DNA of 64,000 bases, from positions 1 through 64,000 of the forward strand of contig NZ_JAAWWP010000013.1 in NCBI RefSeq assembly GCF_012273655.1, written 5' to 3'. Position 1 is the first letter of the stretch. Every line of letters begins with the position of its first letter. The notes beneath the pieces are model-generated. The model was not told where the DNA came from and made no database searches. It saw nothing but the letters and a program-made list of their open reading frames with translations. The position numbers and the translations under genes are program-made. Shown one piece after another: positions 23,480 to 31,777 of this stretch. Source of the stretch: Streptomyces physcomitrii. Its GTDB lineage: Bacteria > Actinomycetota > Actinomycetes > Streptomycetales > Streptomycetaceae.

Positions 23480-25194
23480 CGTCCGCACCGCCCGCCTTCG
23501 ACTCCGTCGCGGTCTTCGGACTCGGCACCATCGGCTCCGCCCTGACCGCCTCCCTGCTGCGCACCGGCGCGCGGGTGACCGCCGTGGAGGCCGACGAGGC
23601 CTCGCTCGCCCGGGGCCGGGAGGCGGTGCGGCAGGCCGCCGGTGAGGCGGCGGAGCAGGTCACGTACACCCTGGACCCGGACGCCGTCGCGGGCAGCGGG
23701 CTGGTCATCGAGGCGGTGACCGAGGACCTCGCCCTGAAGGCCGCGGTGCTGCGCCGGGCGGGCGAGGTCTGCGGGCCCGCGACGATCCTCGCGACCACCA
23801 CCGCGCTCTCCGTCACCCAGGTCGCCGCCGAGACCGGGCGCCTGCCGCGGACCATCGGCCTGCACCCGGTGGGGCACGCCCCGGACGGCGGCGTGGTCGA
23901 GGTGGTCGCCACCCCGGTCACCGACCCGGAGGTGCGGGAGCGGACCACGGAGCTGGTCGCCCAACTCGGCCGTACCGCCGTGGACTCCACCGACCTGCCG
24001 GGCTTCACCGGCGGCGGGCTGCTCATGGCCTACCTCGCGGGCGCCGTCGCGATGCTGGAGCGGCGCTACGCCTCCCGCGACGACATCGACGCGGCGATGA
24101 CGCTGGGCTGCGGACTGCCCCTCGGGCCGCTCGCCCACCTCGACCTGATAGGCCTGGACACAGCGCTCGACACCCTGCGCGGGCTGCACCGCCTCACCGG
24201 CGAGCGGCGCTTCCTGCCGCCGCCGCTGCTCACCCACATGGTCACCGCGGGCCTGCTCGGCGTGAAGTCCGGCCGCGGCTTCTACAGTTACCCCGCCGAC
24301 GCGCCTGGCCGGCCGGTGGCCGCGAGCCCCGGGCTCGGCGAACCGCGTCCGGTGCGGCAGGTCGGCATCGTCGGCTCCGGCACCATGGCGCGCGGCATCG
24401 CGGAGGTCTTCGCCCGCAGCGGCTACGCGACGGTGCTCACCGCCCGCTCCGAGGTCAAGGCGAAGGAGGCGGTCGCCGGGGTCGGCCGCTCCCTGGACCG
24501 CGGGGTGAGCCGCGGCAAGCTCTCGGCGGAGGTCGCCGCGACGGCCCTGGACCGGCTGCTGCCCGCCGACGACTTCGGCGCGCTCGGCGACTGCGATCTG
24601 CTGATCGAGGCGGTCGCCGAGGAACTCCCGGTCAAGCGGCAGATCTTCGGCGCCCTGGACAGGGCCAGCCGCCCGGACGCGGTGCTCTCCACCACCACCT
24701 CCAGCCTGCCGGTGGTCGAGTGCGCGATGGCCACCCGGCGGCCCGGCTCGGTGGTCGGCATGCACTTCTTCAACCCGGCGCCGGTGATGAAGCTGGTCGA
24801 GGTGGTCGGCACCGTGCTGACCGCGCCGGACGCGCTGGCCACCGCGCACCGGGTCTGCGCGGACCTCGGCAAGCACCCGGTGGCCTGCGCGGACCGCGCC
24901 GGGTTCATCGTCAACGCCCTCCTCTTCCCGTACCTCAACGACGCGGTGCGGCTCCTGGAGGAGCACCGGGCACCGGCCGAGGACATCGACACGGTGATGG
25001 CGCAGGGCTGCGGCTATCCGCTCGGCCCGCTGGCCCTGCACGACGTCATCGGGCTCGATGTCTCGCTGCAGATCCAGCGCAGCCTGCACGCGGCCTTCCA
25101 CGAGGAGTCGCTCGCCCCGGCGGCGCATCTGGAGCACCTGGTCGGCGCGGGCTACCTGGGCCGCAAGACGGGCCGCGGCTTCCGCAGCCACTGA
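23476..25194 (+). CDS. Tandem 3-hydroxyacyl-CoA dehydrogenase (two fused units)
   Basis: 572 residues made of two copies of the NAD-binding plus C-terminal dehydrogenase unit (about 8-282 and 291-572). A single-unit 3-hydroxybutyryl-CoA dehydrogenase is about 285 residues. The second unit is canonical: GSGTMARG, the catalytic His in GMHFFNPAPVMKLVEVVG, Glu in IEAVAEE and Asn in FIVNALL. The first keeps GLGTIGS, IEAVTED and the His in GLHPVGH, but the FFNP block and the Asn (FTGGGLL) are lost, so it is probably impaired or has a different substrate. It should reduce the 3-ketoacyl product of the coupled KAS III. Dehydratase and carboxylase steps would have to come from elsewhere. Confidence 0.9.
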   Translation: MTSAPPAFDSVAVFGLGTIGSALTASLLRTGARVTAVEADEASLARGREAVRQAAGEAAEQVTYTLDPDAVAGSGLVIEAVTEDLALKAAVLRRAGEVCGPATILATTTALSVTQVAAETGRLPRTIGLHPVGHAPDGGVVEVVATPVTDPEVRERTTELVAQLGRTAVDSTDLPGFTGGGLLMAYLAGAVAMLERRYASRDDIDAAMTLGCGLPLGPLAHLDLIGLDTALDTLRGLHRLTGERRFLPPPLLTHMVTAGLLGVKSGRGFYSYPADAPGRPVAASPGLGEPRPVRQVGIVGSGTMARGIAEVFARSGYATVLTARSEVKAKEAVAGVGRSLDRGVSRGKLSAEVAATALDRLLPADDFGALGDCDLLIEAVAEELPVKRQIFGALDRASRPDAVLSTTTSSLPVVECAMATRRPGSVVGMHFFNPAPVMKLVEVVGTVLTAPDALATAHRVCADLGKHPVACADRAGFIVNALLFPYLNDAVRLLEEHRAPAEDIDTVMAQGCGYPLGPLALHDVIGLDVSLQIQRSLHAAFHEESLAPAAHLEHLVGAGYLGRKTGRGFRSH

Positions 25195-25200
25195 GACCGG

Positions 25201-25245
25201 CGCGCCCGGCGCCCCGCCACCCCCCAGGGCGGGGCGCCGGGCGCG
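25201..25245. terminator. Bidirectional terminator between dehydrogenase and MarR-like gene
   Basis: Perfect 18-bp stem (25201-25218 with 25228-25245) around a 9-base loop, 6 bp after the dehydrogenase stop and between convergent genes. No T-run follows, as is usual in Streptomyces. Confidence 0.85.
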
Positions 25246-25300
25246 CTCTCGCGGGCCGGCGCGGTGCCGGGCGCCGAAGCGGTGCGTCCCGGCGCCGTGC

Positions 25301-25783
25301 TCAACTCCCGGCGCGGCGGGCCCGCCAGCGGTCCATCAGGGTGGCCAGTTCACTCTGCATGAACTCGAAGAAGTCGGCGGTTTCGGCCAGTCTCCGTCCG
25401 GCCTCGGTCTCCGGCCCGAGGACGTCCACGCCCGACTTCAGGGTCGACTCCCAGCGGGAGAGCTCCTTGTCGCGGCCGGTGAAGGCCTCGTACCAGATGT
25501 CGGCGCGGACCCGGTAGCGCTCGCGCCGGGAGCCGGGTTCGCGCTCCCGGCCGACCATGTGGATCTGCGAGAGGTAGCGGACGGCGCCGGAGATCGCGGC
25601 GGGGCTGGCCCGGAGCCGTTCGGCGAGTTCGGCGGAGCTGAGCTGGCCGCTGTCCTCCGCGAGCAGGCAGGCGAAGACGCGGGCGGACATCCTGGGCATG
25701 CCTGCCTCGGTGAGATCGGCGGCGAAGCGCTCGACGAAGTCCGGCACCTCTCCCTCGTAGCGCCGCGGTCGGGTCTCGTCCAC
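25301..25783 (-). CDS. GbsR/MarR-family transcriptional regulator
   Basis: 160 residues. The GTG at 25783 is chosen for its GGGGAG ribosome site 6 bases upstream; the open frame runs much further but has no coding character there. Residues about 10-95 form a winged helix of the GbsR/MarR type: MPRMSARVFACLL, then SSAELAERLRASPAAISGAV as recognition helices and REREPGSRRERYRV as the wing. The C-terminal helices would dimerise. It is convergent with the KAS III operon and sits at the probable right border of the PKS cluster. Two GTTTCnGAAA dyads lie 57-85 bp upstream of its start, suggesting autoregulation. Whether it controls the PKS is unknown. Confidence 0.88.
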   Translation of the reverse strand: MDETRPRRYEGEVPDFVERFAADLTEAGMPRMSARVFACLLAEDSGQLSSAELAERLRASPAAISGAVRYLSQIHMVGREREPGSRRERYRVRADIWYEAFTGRDKELSRWESTLKSGVDVLGPETEAGRRLAETADFFEFMQSELATLMDRWRARRAGS

Positions 25784-25839
25784 GCCAACTCCCCTGCCTG
25801 GTGCGGTTTTCGGACTCTGACGAACATTAGCCTTCACAA

Positions 25840-25868
25840 GTTTCTGAAAGTCGAGTAGTTTCGGAAAC
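25840..25868. promoter_or_regulatory. Paired GTTTCnGAAA dyads upstream of the MarR-like gene
   Basis: GTTTCTGAAA (25840-25849) and GTTTCGGAAAC (25858-25868) are near-identical small palindromes whose centres are about 18 bp apart, close to two helical turns. The second is a perfect 11-bp dyad. Position upstream of a MarR-type gene fits an operator pair. The surrounding bases are unusually A/T-rich for this genome. Confidence 0.5.
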
Positions 25869-25956
25869 ATCAGGAAGGCGGCCAACCGGCGGGACCGCGC
25901 CTCCTCAGCCGTACCACGGCTGAACCGCCCCCACAGACGGCCGTCCGCGCGGCCGA

Positions 25957-26001
25957 GGAGCCGTGACCCTGGGACTTCCCCCGCCGCAGGGTCACGGCTC
26001 C
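25957..26001. terminator. Strong hairpin between two divergent regulator genes
   Basis: Perfect 15-bp inverted repeat (25957-25971 with 25987-26001) with a 15-base loop. It lies in the upstream regions of both flanking genes, where a terminator is not expected. It could end a short unannotated transcript or act in the leader RNA of one of the regulators. Confidence 0.5.
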
Positions 26002-26356
26002 CTCTGTGCACGGACACCCGCGTACGGGAACAACTCCCCCGCCGGGTGAGGAAATCGCGGTCACCCGGGGCCCGCCGACCGCCCCGCGCCCCCATCGGCG
26101 CACCGGCCGCCCTCGGCAGGACCACCCTCACCTCGGCCCCTAAAGCGCTGCTAGTGCGCGCACACCCCGCCTGACCTCCCCGGGCCCGCCCCGCCCCCGC
26201 ACCGCATCGGCCGGCCCGGCACCCGCGTACCGCCGCTACGCTGGCCGGAAGTCGCCCGATGCCTGTCCCATGCCGGTCAGGCGCCGGGCGGACACCGCGG
26301 GCGCGCGGGCGAGCCGGGAAGGCGACGGCAGGGCAACGGCCGGAGGAGGAAGGCGG

Positions 26357-27340
26357 ATGCACGGCTATACGCACTTGCGTCTCGGACCGCTGGACCAGCT
26401 GCGCGTCTCGGTGACCGCGCACCAGGGCGCCACCCTGCTCTCGCTGCTCGCGGACGCCCTCGGCGGCAGGTCCCAGGGGGTGCCCGAGCGGTGGCGGGCC
26501 CTGGTCAGGCAGGCGGCGCCAGAGGGCTCCGGGGCCGTGCTCGCCCCGCTCTTCGCCCCCGCGTACTCGGTGATCCCGGACAGCATCACCCCCACCGCCT
26601 GCATGCCCGACGGCGATGTGGCCAGCCAGTGCGCCCTGCTCGCCGACCTCTCGCCGGACACCCTGCTCACCGAACTGGAGACGGAGTTCCCGGAGTTCGT
26701 CCCGCCCCAGTGGCAGCCGGTGGTCGAGCGCCCCCGGGAGTGGCTGCGGGCCTACGCGCGGCTGCTCGGCTCGGTCTGGGACCAGTTCCGGCCGGTGTGG
26801 CGGGGTGCCGGCGCCCTGCTGCACCGGGAGACCGAGCGGGTGGGCACCGCCGCGGTGAGCGGCAACCTGGACGTGCTCCTCGGCTCGGTCAGCAGCCGCT
26901 TCCGCTACGGGGAGGGCAGCCTGCGCCTGCCGGACCAGCAGGCCGGCGACTTCAGCCTCGACGGCAGGCGTCTTGTGCTGGTGCCGATCGTCTCGGGCAG
27001 CGGCGCCTCGATGTTCGCCCTGGACCGGCCCGACCTGGTGTGGATCGGCTACCCGATGCCGGGAGTCGGGCGGCTCTGGGAGAACTGCACCGAACCGCAC
27101 GGCGGCACCGACGCGCTCGCGCTCCTGCTCGGCCCCCGCCGCGCGGCCCTGCTGCGCGCCTGCGAGGAGCCGCTGACCATGGGCGAGATCGCCGTCCGGA
27201 TCGGCTGCAGCCCCGCCACCCTCACCTACCACTGCGCCCAGCTGGAACAGGCGGGCCTGCTCCAGCGCGAGCGCCGCGGCCAGCAGGTGCGGCTGTGGCG
27301 CACCGAACGCGGCCACTCGGTACTCGACCTGCTCTCCTGA
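26357..27340 (+). CDS. ArsR-family winged-helix regulator with large N-terminal domain
   Basis: 327 residues. The ATG at 26357 follows a GGAGGAGGA ribosome site; an upstream in-frame ATG lacks one. The C-terminal 75 residues are an ArsR/SmtB winged helix (LTMGEIAVRIGCSPATLTYH, then QLEQAGLLQRERRGQQVRLW). The N-terminal 250 residues match the unknown-function domain seen in many Streptomyces ArsR-like proteins of this length. I see no clustered Cys/His metal site, so metal sensing is doubtful. Target unknown; the gene is convergent with the FUSC-type gene and divergent from the MarR-like gene. Confidence 0.85.
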   Translation: MHGYTHLRLGPLDQLRVSVTAHQGATLLSLLADALGGRSQGVPERWRALVRQAAPEGSGAVLAPLFAPAYSVIPDSITPTACMPDGDVASQCALLADLSPDTLLTELETEFPEFVPPQWQPVVERPREWLRAYARLLGSVWDQFRPVWRGAGALLHRETERVGTAAVSGNLDVLLGSVSSRFRYGEGSLRLPDQQAGDFSLDGRRLVLVPIVSGSGASMFALDRPDLVWIGYPMPGVGRLWENCTEPHGGTDALALLLGPRRAALLRACEEPLTMGEIAVRIGCSPATLTYHCAQLEQAGLLQRERRGQQVRLWRTERGHSVLDLLS

Positions 27341-27676
27341 CCCGGTCCACCGGGGCGCGCGGCCACGGCTTTTGCGCCCGCGCACCGCTTTTCCAGGAAC
27401 CTCGAAAAGCTTGCACGGCCAGGGACGGAAGGCGAAGCTCGGGCACGTCACCGCCCGGGAGTCCGGGACGGCCGGGATCCCCAGCGCGCGGACCGGCCGT
27501 GAGGGGGGCCACCGCCGTGACGGGCGGGCCGGATCCGGCGGTGACCGAGGGGACCGCACTCCACGGGGGAGACGGCGGTCCCTTCTCGTGCCCGCGCGAC
27601 CGCGCCTGCCCGACCGCTCCCGGTACGGGTACGTACGTGCCCGCATCCCGCGGCGCACGGGCGTGCGCGCCGGGCC
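27341..27676. other. Convergent intergenic region, 336 bp
   Basis: Lies between the 3' ends of the ArsR-type and FUSC-type genes. It contains the 27386-27409 inverted repeat, a 12-bp palindrome GCCGGATCCGGC (27528-27539) and a CGGTGACCG copy. No gene or classic terminator stands out. Confidence 0.6.
27386..27409. repeat. Inverted repeat 3' of the ArsR-type gene
   Basis: Arms GCTTTTCCAGG and CCTCGAAAAGC with one mismatch and only two bases (AA) between. The tight spacing suits a protein-bound dyad better than an RNA hairpin, although a weak terminator is possible. Confidence 0.4.
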
Positions 27677-28876
27677 TCAGGGCGTGTACTTGTCCAGCGG
27701 GGTGCTCTTGATCATCGGCTTCAGGGGGCTCACCGAGGGCGCGGGGAAGCCGAGTTGCTCGGCGCCCTCGTGGGCGGCGGCGTAGGCCTCGTCCTCGTCG
27801 ACGCCCGCGAACATCATCACGTCGGCCGCGATCAGGCGCACCACCGGCCAGGAGTCGGCGGCGGGGGCCCCGGGGGCGTCCGCGAACTCGGCCATGTGCC
27901 GGGAGAGGTCGAGCATCCGGTTGGCCGCCCGCTGGCGGGTGCCCACATCGCCGGGGTCCTTGGCGAGGCGGCCGAGGATGCTGGCGAGATCGCTCACCAC
28001 CGGGGCGAGCCGGCTCCGGCCCTCCTCCCCCTCGCTGACGGCGACCCGGGTGAGCATCAGGCAGCTGCCGCCGAGCACCTCCAGGCGGCCCATGTGCTCG
28101 CTCTCGTGCACGATGCGGTCCTTCCTGCGCCACCAGACCGGTGAGCGGCGCGCGGTGTCCACACTGCTGATCCGGACCACGCCGAGTTCCACCAGGCGGT
28201 TGTGGACCGCGCGCTGCTGCTCCAGGGACTTCTCGGAGAGGCTGTTGTCCGCGCGGTCGAGGTCGCGGGCGGTGACGTACAGCGAGTCGGACAGCTCCTT
28301 GAGGAAGGCCTTCTGCGCGCTGTGCAGCAGGACCACCGGGTCGGCCGGGAGCAGGAACTGGGTGACGACGATGGCGACTCCGGTGCCGATCAGCGCGTCG
28401 GTCAGCCGCTGGGGGCCCGCCTCCTCGGTGCCGGTGGCGATGGCGATGATGGCGCTGACGCTGGCCTGGGCGATGACGATGCGCTCCCCGCCGAGGACGA
28501 GCGCGGCCAGCATGGAGGCGAACACCGCGGCCCCGAGGGTGAGATAGCCGTGGCCGCCGATGACGGCCATGGACGCCTCGCCGAGCAGGATGCCCACCGA
28601 GACGCCGAGCATCAGCCGTACCGCGTTGACGCCGCGCTCCCCGCGGGGGGCGTTGAGGGCCACGATGGTGGCGATCGGGGCGAAGAGCGGCAGATGGTGG
28701 TCGACCACATGGCGGGCCAGATACCAGGCGGCCCCCGCGGCGAGCGCCTGCTGGAGCACCGGCCAGAAGTTGGTGGTGAGCCGCTGCCAGGCGTCGAGAC
28801 CGGCGGTCTCCATTGGCCCGCGCAGCCCCGCGAGGTCGGCCCGGGCCGCGCCGCGCAGCCGCTTGAGCGGGTTCAC
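27677..28876 (-). CDS. FUSC-family (aromatic acid exporter-like) membrane protein
   Basis: 399 residues. The GTG at 28876 overlaps the stop of the upstream sugar transporter (GTGA), so the pair is one operon. The N-terminal ~180 residues hold about five or six membrane segments (for example LFAPIATIVALNA, GILLGEASMAVIGG, TLGAAVFASMLAALVLGG, AIVVTQFLLPADPVVLL). The C-terminal half is a soluble, helical domain. This matches the FUSC/YccC/ArAE group, some of which export aromatic acids. Substrate here is unknown. Confidence 0.82.
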   Translation of the reverse strand: MNPLKRLRGAARADLAGLRGPMETAGLDAWQRLTTNFWPVLQQALAAGAAWYLARHVVDHHLPLFAPIATIVALNAPRGERGVNAVRLMLGVSVGILLGEASMAVIGGHGYLTLGAAVFASMLAALVLGGERIVIAQASVSAIIAIATGTEEAGPQRLTDALIGTGVAIVVTQFLLPADPVVLLHSAQKAFLKELSDSLYVTARDLDRADNSLSEKSLEQQRAVHNRLVELGVVRISSVDTARRSPVWWRRKDRIVHESEHMGRLEVLGGSCLMLTRVAVSEGEEGRSRLAPVVSDLASILGRLAKDPGDVGTRQRAANRMLDLSRHMAEFADAPGAPAADSWPVVRLIAADVMMFAGVDEDEAYAAAHEGAEQLGFPAPSVSPLKPMIKSTPLDKYTP

Positions 28877-30321
28877 GCACCACGTCCCGCGCTCGTCCCG
28901 CCCTCGCGGTGGAACCGTTTCGCCAGCCCCTCCTGGATCTCCTCGGGGCTCGCGCCGCGCGTCTCGGGTACGTACCTCGCGACGAACCAGAGCCCGAAGG
29001 CGCAGACCCCGGCGAAGATCCAGAAGGTCTCGCCCTGGCCGATGGCGTCGGCGAGCGGCAGGAAGACCAGGCCGACGGTGAAGTTGGCGAGCCAGTTGAC
29101 GGAAGTCGCCGCGCTGGAGCCGACCGCCCGGACCGAGGGCGGGAAGACCTCGCCCACCAGGACCCAGAACACCGGACCGAGCCCCGCGGCGAAGGAGGCG
29201 ATGTACAGGACCATGAAGACCAGGGCGATGACGGAGCTGAAGTCCGCCACGAAGGCGAGGCCCATCAGGATCAGCGTGAGCAGCATCCCGGTCAGCGAGA
29301 AGAGCATCAGCGGGCGCCGCCCCTTGCGGTCCACGAAGCGCACCGCGACCAGGGTCATGGCCAGGTTGATCAGGCCGATGAAGACCGAGTAGAAGATCGA
29401 GTTGGAGGCGGTCAGGCCGGTGTTCTCGATGATGGTGGGCGCGTAGTAGATGATCGTGTTGATGCCGCCGAGCTGCTGGACGGCGGCCACCGTGAGCCCC
29501 ACCACCAGGGCGGGCCGGAAGGGCGCCGCGAGCAGCACCCGCCAGCCCTTGCCGTGCACATGCGCGGACTCGGCGGCCCGGGCCTCCCGCTCGTCCCGGC
29601 GCCGGAAGCGCTCCACGAGCGCGGCGGCGCCCGCCTCGTCCTCGGTGACCAGCCGCATGGCCCTCTGGGCCTCGTCCGCGCGGCCCCGCGCGATCAGCCA
29701 GGAGGGCGACTCGGGCAGCCGGGTGCAGCAGAGCACCAGGGCGAACGCCGGGACGAGACCGGCGCCGAACATCCAGCGCCACTCCCCGCTGCTCGCCAGG
29801 GCGAGGTCGACCAGGTACGAGACCAGGATGCCGGTGGTGATCATCAGCTGGTTGAGGGTGAGGTTGCGGCCCCGGATCTGCGGCGGCGAGACCTCGGAGA
29901 GGTAGAGCGGCACGGTCGCCGAGGCCCCGCCGATCGCGAGGCCGAGCACGATCCGCCCGGCGAGCAGCATCGGATAGCCGGTGGCGGTCACCACGATCAC
30001 GGTGCCCAGGGCGAAGACCACTCCCTCCAGGGCGAGGGTCCGCCGCCGCCCGAGCCGGTCGGCGACCCGGCCCGCGCCGAGCGCGCCCACCATGGCGCCG
30101 AGCAGCAGGATGCTGACCACGCTGCCCTGCTCGAAGGAGTTCAGGTCGAACTCCCGGCGTACGAAGAGCAGAGCGCCGGAGACGACGCCGGTGTCGTAGC
30201 CGAAGAGGAAGCCGCCGAGCGCGATCATCCAGGCCCAGCGGCGGGCCCTGGCCATGCCCCGCTCGGAGAGGTGGACGGGGTCCTCGTCCTCGCCGGTCTG
30301 CGTGTTCGTCTGGCTCGTCAT
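28873..30321 (-). CDS. Sugar porter of the major facilitator superfamily
   Basis: 482 residues, twelve predicted membrane helices. Sugar-porter signatures are clear: GYDTGVVSGALLFVRREF in helix 1, GRVADRLGRRRTL after helix 2, LPESPSWLIARGR before the central loop, QQLGGINTIIYYAP in helix 7 and VPETRGASPEEIQ at the C-terminus. The central loop (about 200-255) is hydrophilic. It probably imports a hexose, myo-inositol or similar polyol by proton symport. It is divergent from a glucose dehydrogenase gene and coupled to the FUSC-type gene, suggesting a small sugar-use locus. Confidence 0.92.
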   Translation of the reverse strand: MTSQTNTQTGEDEDPVHLSERGMARARRWAWMIALGGFLFGYDTGVVSGALLFVRREFDLNSFEQGSVVSILLLGAMVGALGAGRVADRLGRRRTLALEGVVFALGTVIVVTATGYPMLLAGRIVLGLAIGGASATVPLYLSEVSPPQIRGRNLTLNQLMITTGILVSYLVDLALASSGEWRWMFGAGLVPAFALVLCCTRLPESPSWLIARGRADEAQRAMRLVTEDEAGAAALVERFRRRDEREARAAESAHVHGKGWRVLLAAPFRPALVVGLTVAAVQQLGGINTIIYYAPTIIENTGLTASNSIFYSVFIGLINLAMTLVAVRFVDRKGRRPLMLFSLTGMLLTLILMGLAFVADFSSVIALVFMVLYIASFAAGLGPVFWVLVGEVFPPSVRAVGSSAATSVNWLANFTVGLVFLPLADAIGQGETFWIFAGVCAFGLWFVARYVPETRGASPEEIQEGLAKRFHREGGTSAGRGA

Positions 30322-30486
30322 CGAGGGCGGCCCTTCCGGAGCGTCGTACGGCGGATCGGGAGCGGCGCGCGGAAGTGCGGCGGCGGGGATCCGCGCGCGG
30401 TCTGGCGCATGGGTTCCACCGGGGCGCCCGCCGCAAGCGGCACCGACGCGGATTCCACCGACCGGCCGTGCCCCGCGGCGCTGGAG

Positions 30487-30515
30487 GGGACACCGGGCCC
30501 CGGCGCGTCTAGCGT
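30487..30515 (+). promoter_or_regulatory. Candidate promoter of the glucose dehydrogenase gene
   Basis: GGGACA (30487-30492) and TAGCGT (30510-30515) are separated by 17 bp and precede the ATG by about 100 bp. The -10 fits the Streptomyces housekeeping pattern; the -35 matches four of six positions. Confidence 0.35.
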
Positions 30516-30613
30516 GAGCGGGGAGTGAGCGGGCGGTCACGTCTCGTCGTAGCCCTGTCCGGGCGGCACCCCGCCGCCGGGCACCGACATCCCGCGAGGG
30601 GAGCGCAGTCATC

Positions 30614-31663
30614 ATGAAGGCGATCACGGTCGTCCCCGGAGATCCCGGCCAGGTGCGGGTCGAGGAGGTCCAGGACGCGAAGCCGGCCCAGGGCGAACTG
30701 CTCGTCGAGGGGCTGCTGCTCGGCCTCTGCGGCACCGACGCCGACATCGTCGAGGAGGGCTACGGCTGGGTGCCGCCCGGTCAGCAGCGCCTGCTCCTCG
30801 GCCACGAGTCGCTGGGCTCGGTGCGGGACGCCCCGCCGGGCAGCGGCTTCGCCCCGGGCGACCTGGTGGCGGGCATCGTACGGCGGCCCGACCCGGTGCC
30901 CTGCGAGCCCTGCGCGCACGGCTCCTGGGACTTCTGCAGCAACGGCCGCTACACCGAGCGCGGCATCAAGGAGCTGGACGGCTACGGCTCCCAGCTCTGG
31001 CGCATCGAGCCGGAGTACGCCATCAAGCTCGATCCGCGGCTCGGCGACTGCGGGGTCCTGCTCGAACCGGCCTCGGTGCTCGCCAAGGCCTGGGAGCAGA
31101 TCGACCGCTTCGTCACCCGGGCCCCGCTGCGCCCGAAGACGGTCCTGGTCACCGGAGCCGGGCCGATCGGCCTGCTGGCGGCGCTGATGGGCGCCCAGCG
31201 CGCCCTGGACGTGCACGTCCTGGACGTCAACGGGGACGAGCCCAAGGCGCAGCTGGTGAAGGACCTCGGCGCCACCTTCCACGTGGGCTCCCTGGACGAC
31301 GCCGAGGTGACCCCGGAGCTGATCGTCGACACCACCGGGCACGGTCCGCTGGTCTTCGACCTCACCGGCAAGGTGGCCCCCTCCGGGGTGATCTGCCTGA
31401 CCGGCATCGCCTCGGACTCCCGGCGCACCCCGGTGCCGCTGGACGAGAGCAACAAGGAGATGGTCCTGGAGAACACGGTGATGTTCGGCTCGGTCAACGC
31501 CAACCGGCGCAACTTCGAGCAGGCCGCCGAGGCGCTCGCGGACGCGGATCTGCGCTGGCTGCGGCGGCTGATCACCCGCAAGGTCCCGCTGAGCGGCTTC
31601 ACCCCGGAGTTCCTGCACAAGCGGCCCGAGGACGTGAAGGTCGTCGTCGACCTGCAGGCCTGA
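30614..31663 (+). CDS. Glucose 1-dehydrogenase-like medium-chain dehydrogenase
   Basis: 349 residues; the ATG at 30614 follows a GAGGGGAG ribosome site. It is a zinc-type alcohol dehydrogenase fold: catalytic-zinc residues in GLCGTDADI and LLLGHESLG, a structural-zinc Cys cluster in PCEPCAHGSWDFC, and a Rossmann motif VLVTGAGPIGLLAA near residue 180. The C-terminal region is of the glucose dehydrogenase type (SVNANRRNFEQAAEAL). It would oxidise glucose or a related aldose to the lactone with NAD(P). Its divergent neighbour is a sugar porter, consistent with uptake and direct oxidation of a sugar. Confidence 0.9.
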   Translation: MKAITVVPGDPGQVRVEEVQDAKPAQGELLVEGLLLGLCGTDADIVEEGYGWVPPGQQRLLLGHESLGSVRDAPPGSGFAPGDLVAGIVRRPDPVPCEPCAHGSWDFCSNGRYTERGIKELDGYGSQLWRIEPEYAIKLDPRLGDCGVLLEPASVLAKAWEQIDRFVTRAPLRPKTVLVTGAGPIGLLAALMGAQRALDVHVLDVNGDEPKAQLVKDLGATFHVGSLDDAEVTPELIVDTTGHGPLVFDLTGKVAPSGVICLTGIASDSRRTPVPLDESNKEMVLENTVMFGSVNANRRNFEQAAEALADADLRWLRRLITRKVPLSGFTPEFLHKRPEDVKVVVDLQA

Positions 31664-31680
31664 GCCCGGGGTCCGCCGTA

Positions 31681-31724
31681 CGCGAGTGGCGGCGCGGGCT
31701 CTCACGCCCGCGCCGCCACTCGCG
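31681..31724. terminator. Bidirectional terminator, 19-bp perfect stem
   Basis: Arms 31681-31699 and 31706-31724 pair without mismatch around a 6-base loop (TCTCAC). Located between the convergent glucose dehydrogenase and ornithine aminotransferase genes. Confidence 0.9.
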
Positions 31725-31777
31725 CTGTCCGTGCCTCCGGTCCGTACCTGCCGCTCGGCCGTACGGACCGGCCGGTC

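Larger units (their letters stand above)
25784..26356. other. Divergent intergenic region, 573 bp
   Basis: Holds the GTTTC dyads and the 15-bp hairpin listed separately. The right half is plain GC-rich sequence. TACGCT at 26237-26242 resembles a -10 box for the ArsR-type gene but has no good -35 at 17 bp. I see no convincing small gene. Confidence 0.6.

Noticed and set aside
25784-27658. Upstream extension of the MarR-like protein to 785 residues
   Set aside because: The extension lacks coding character, crosses the divergent ArsR-type gene, and the GTG at 25783 has its own ribosome site and the family start.
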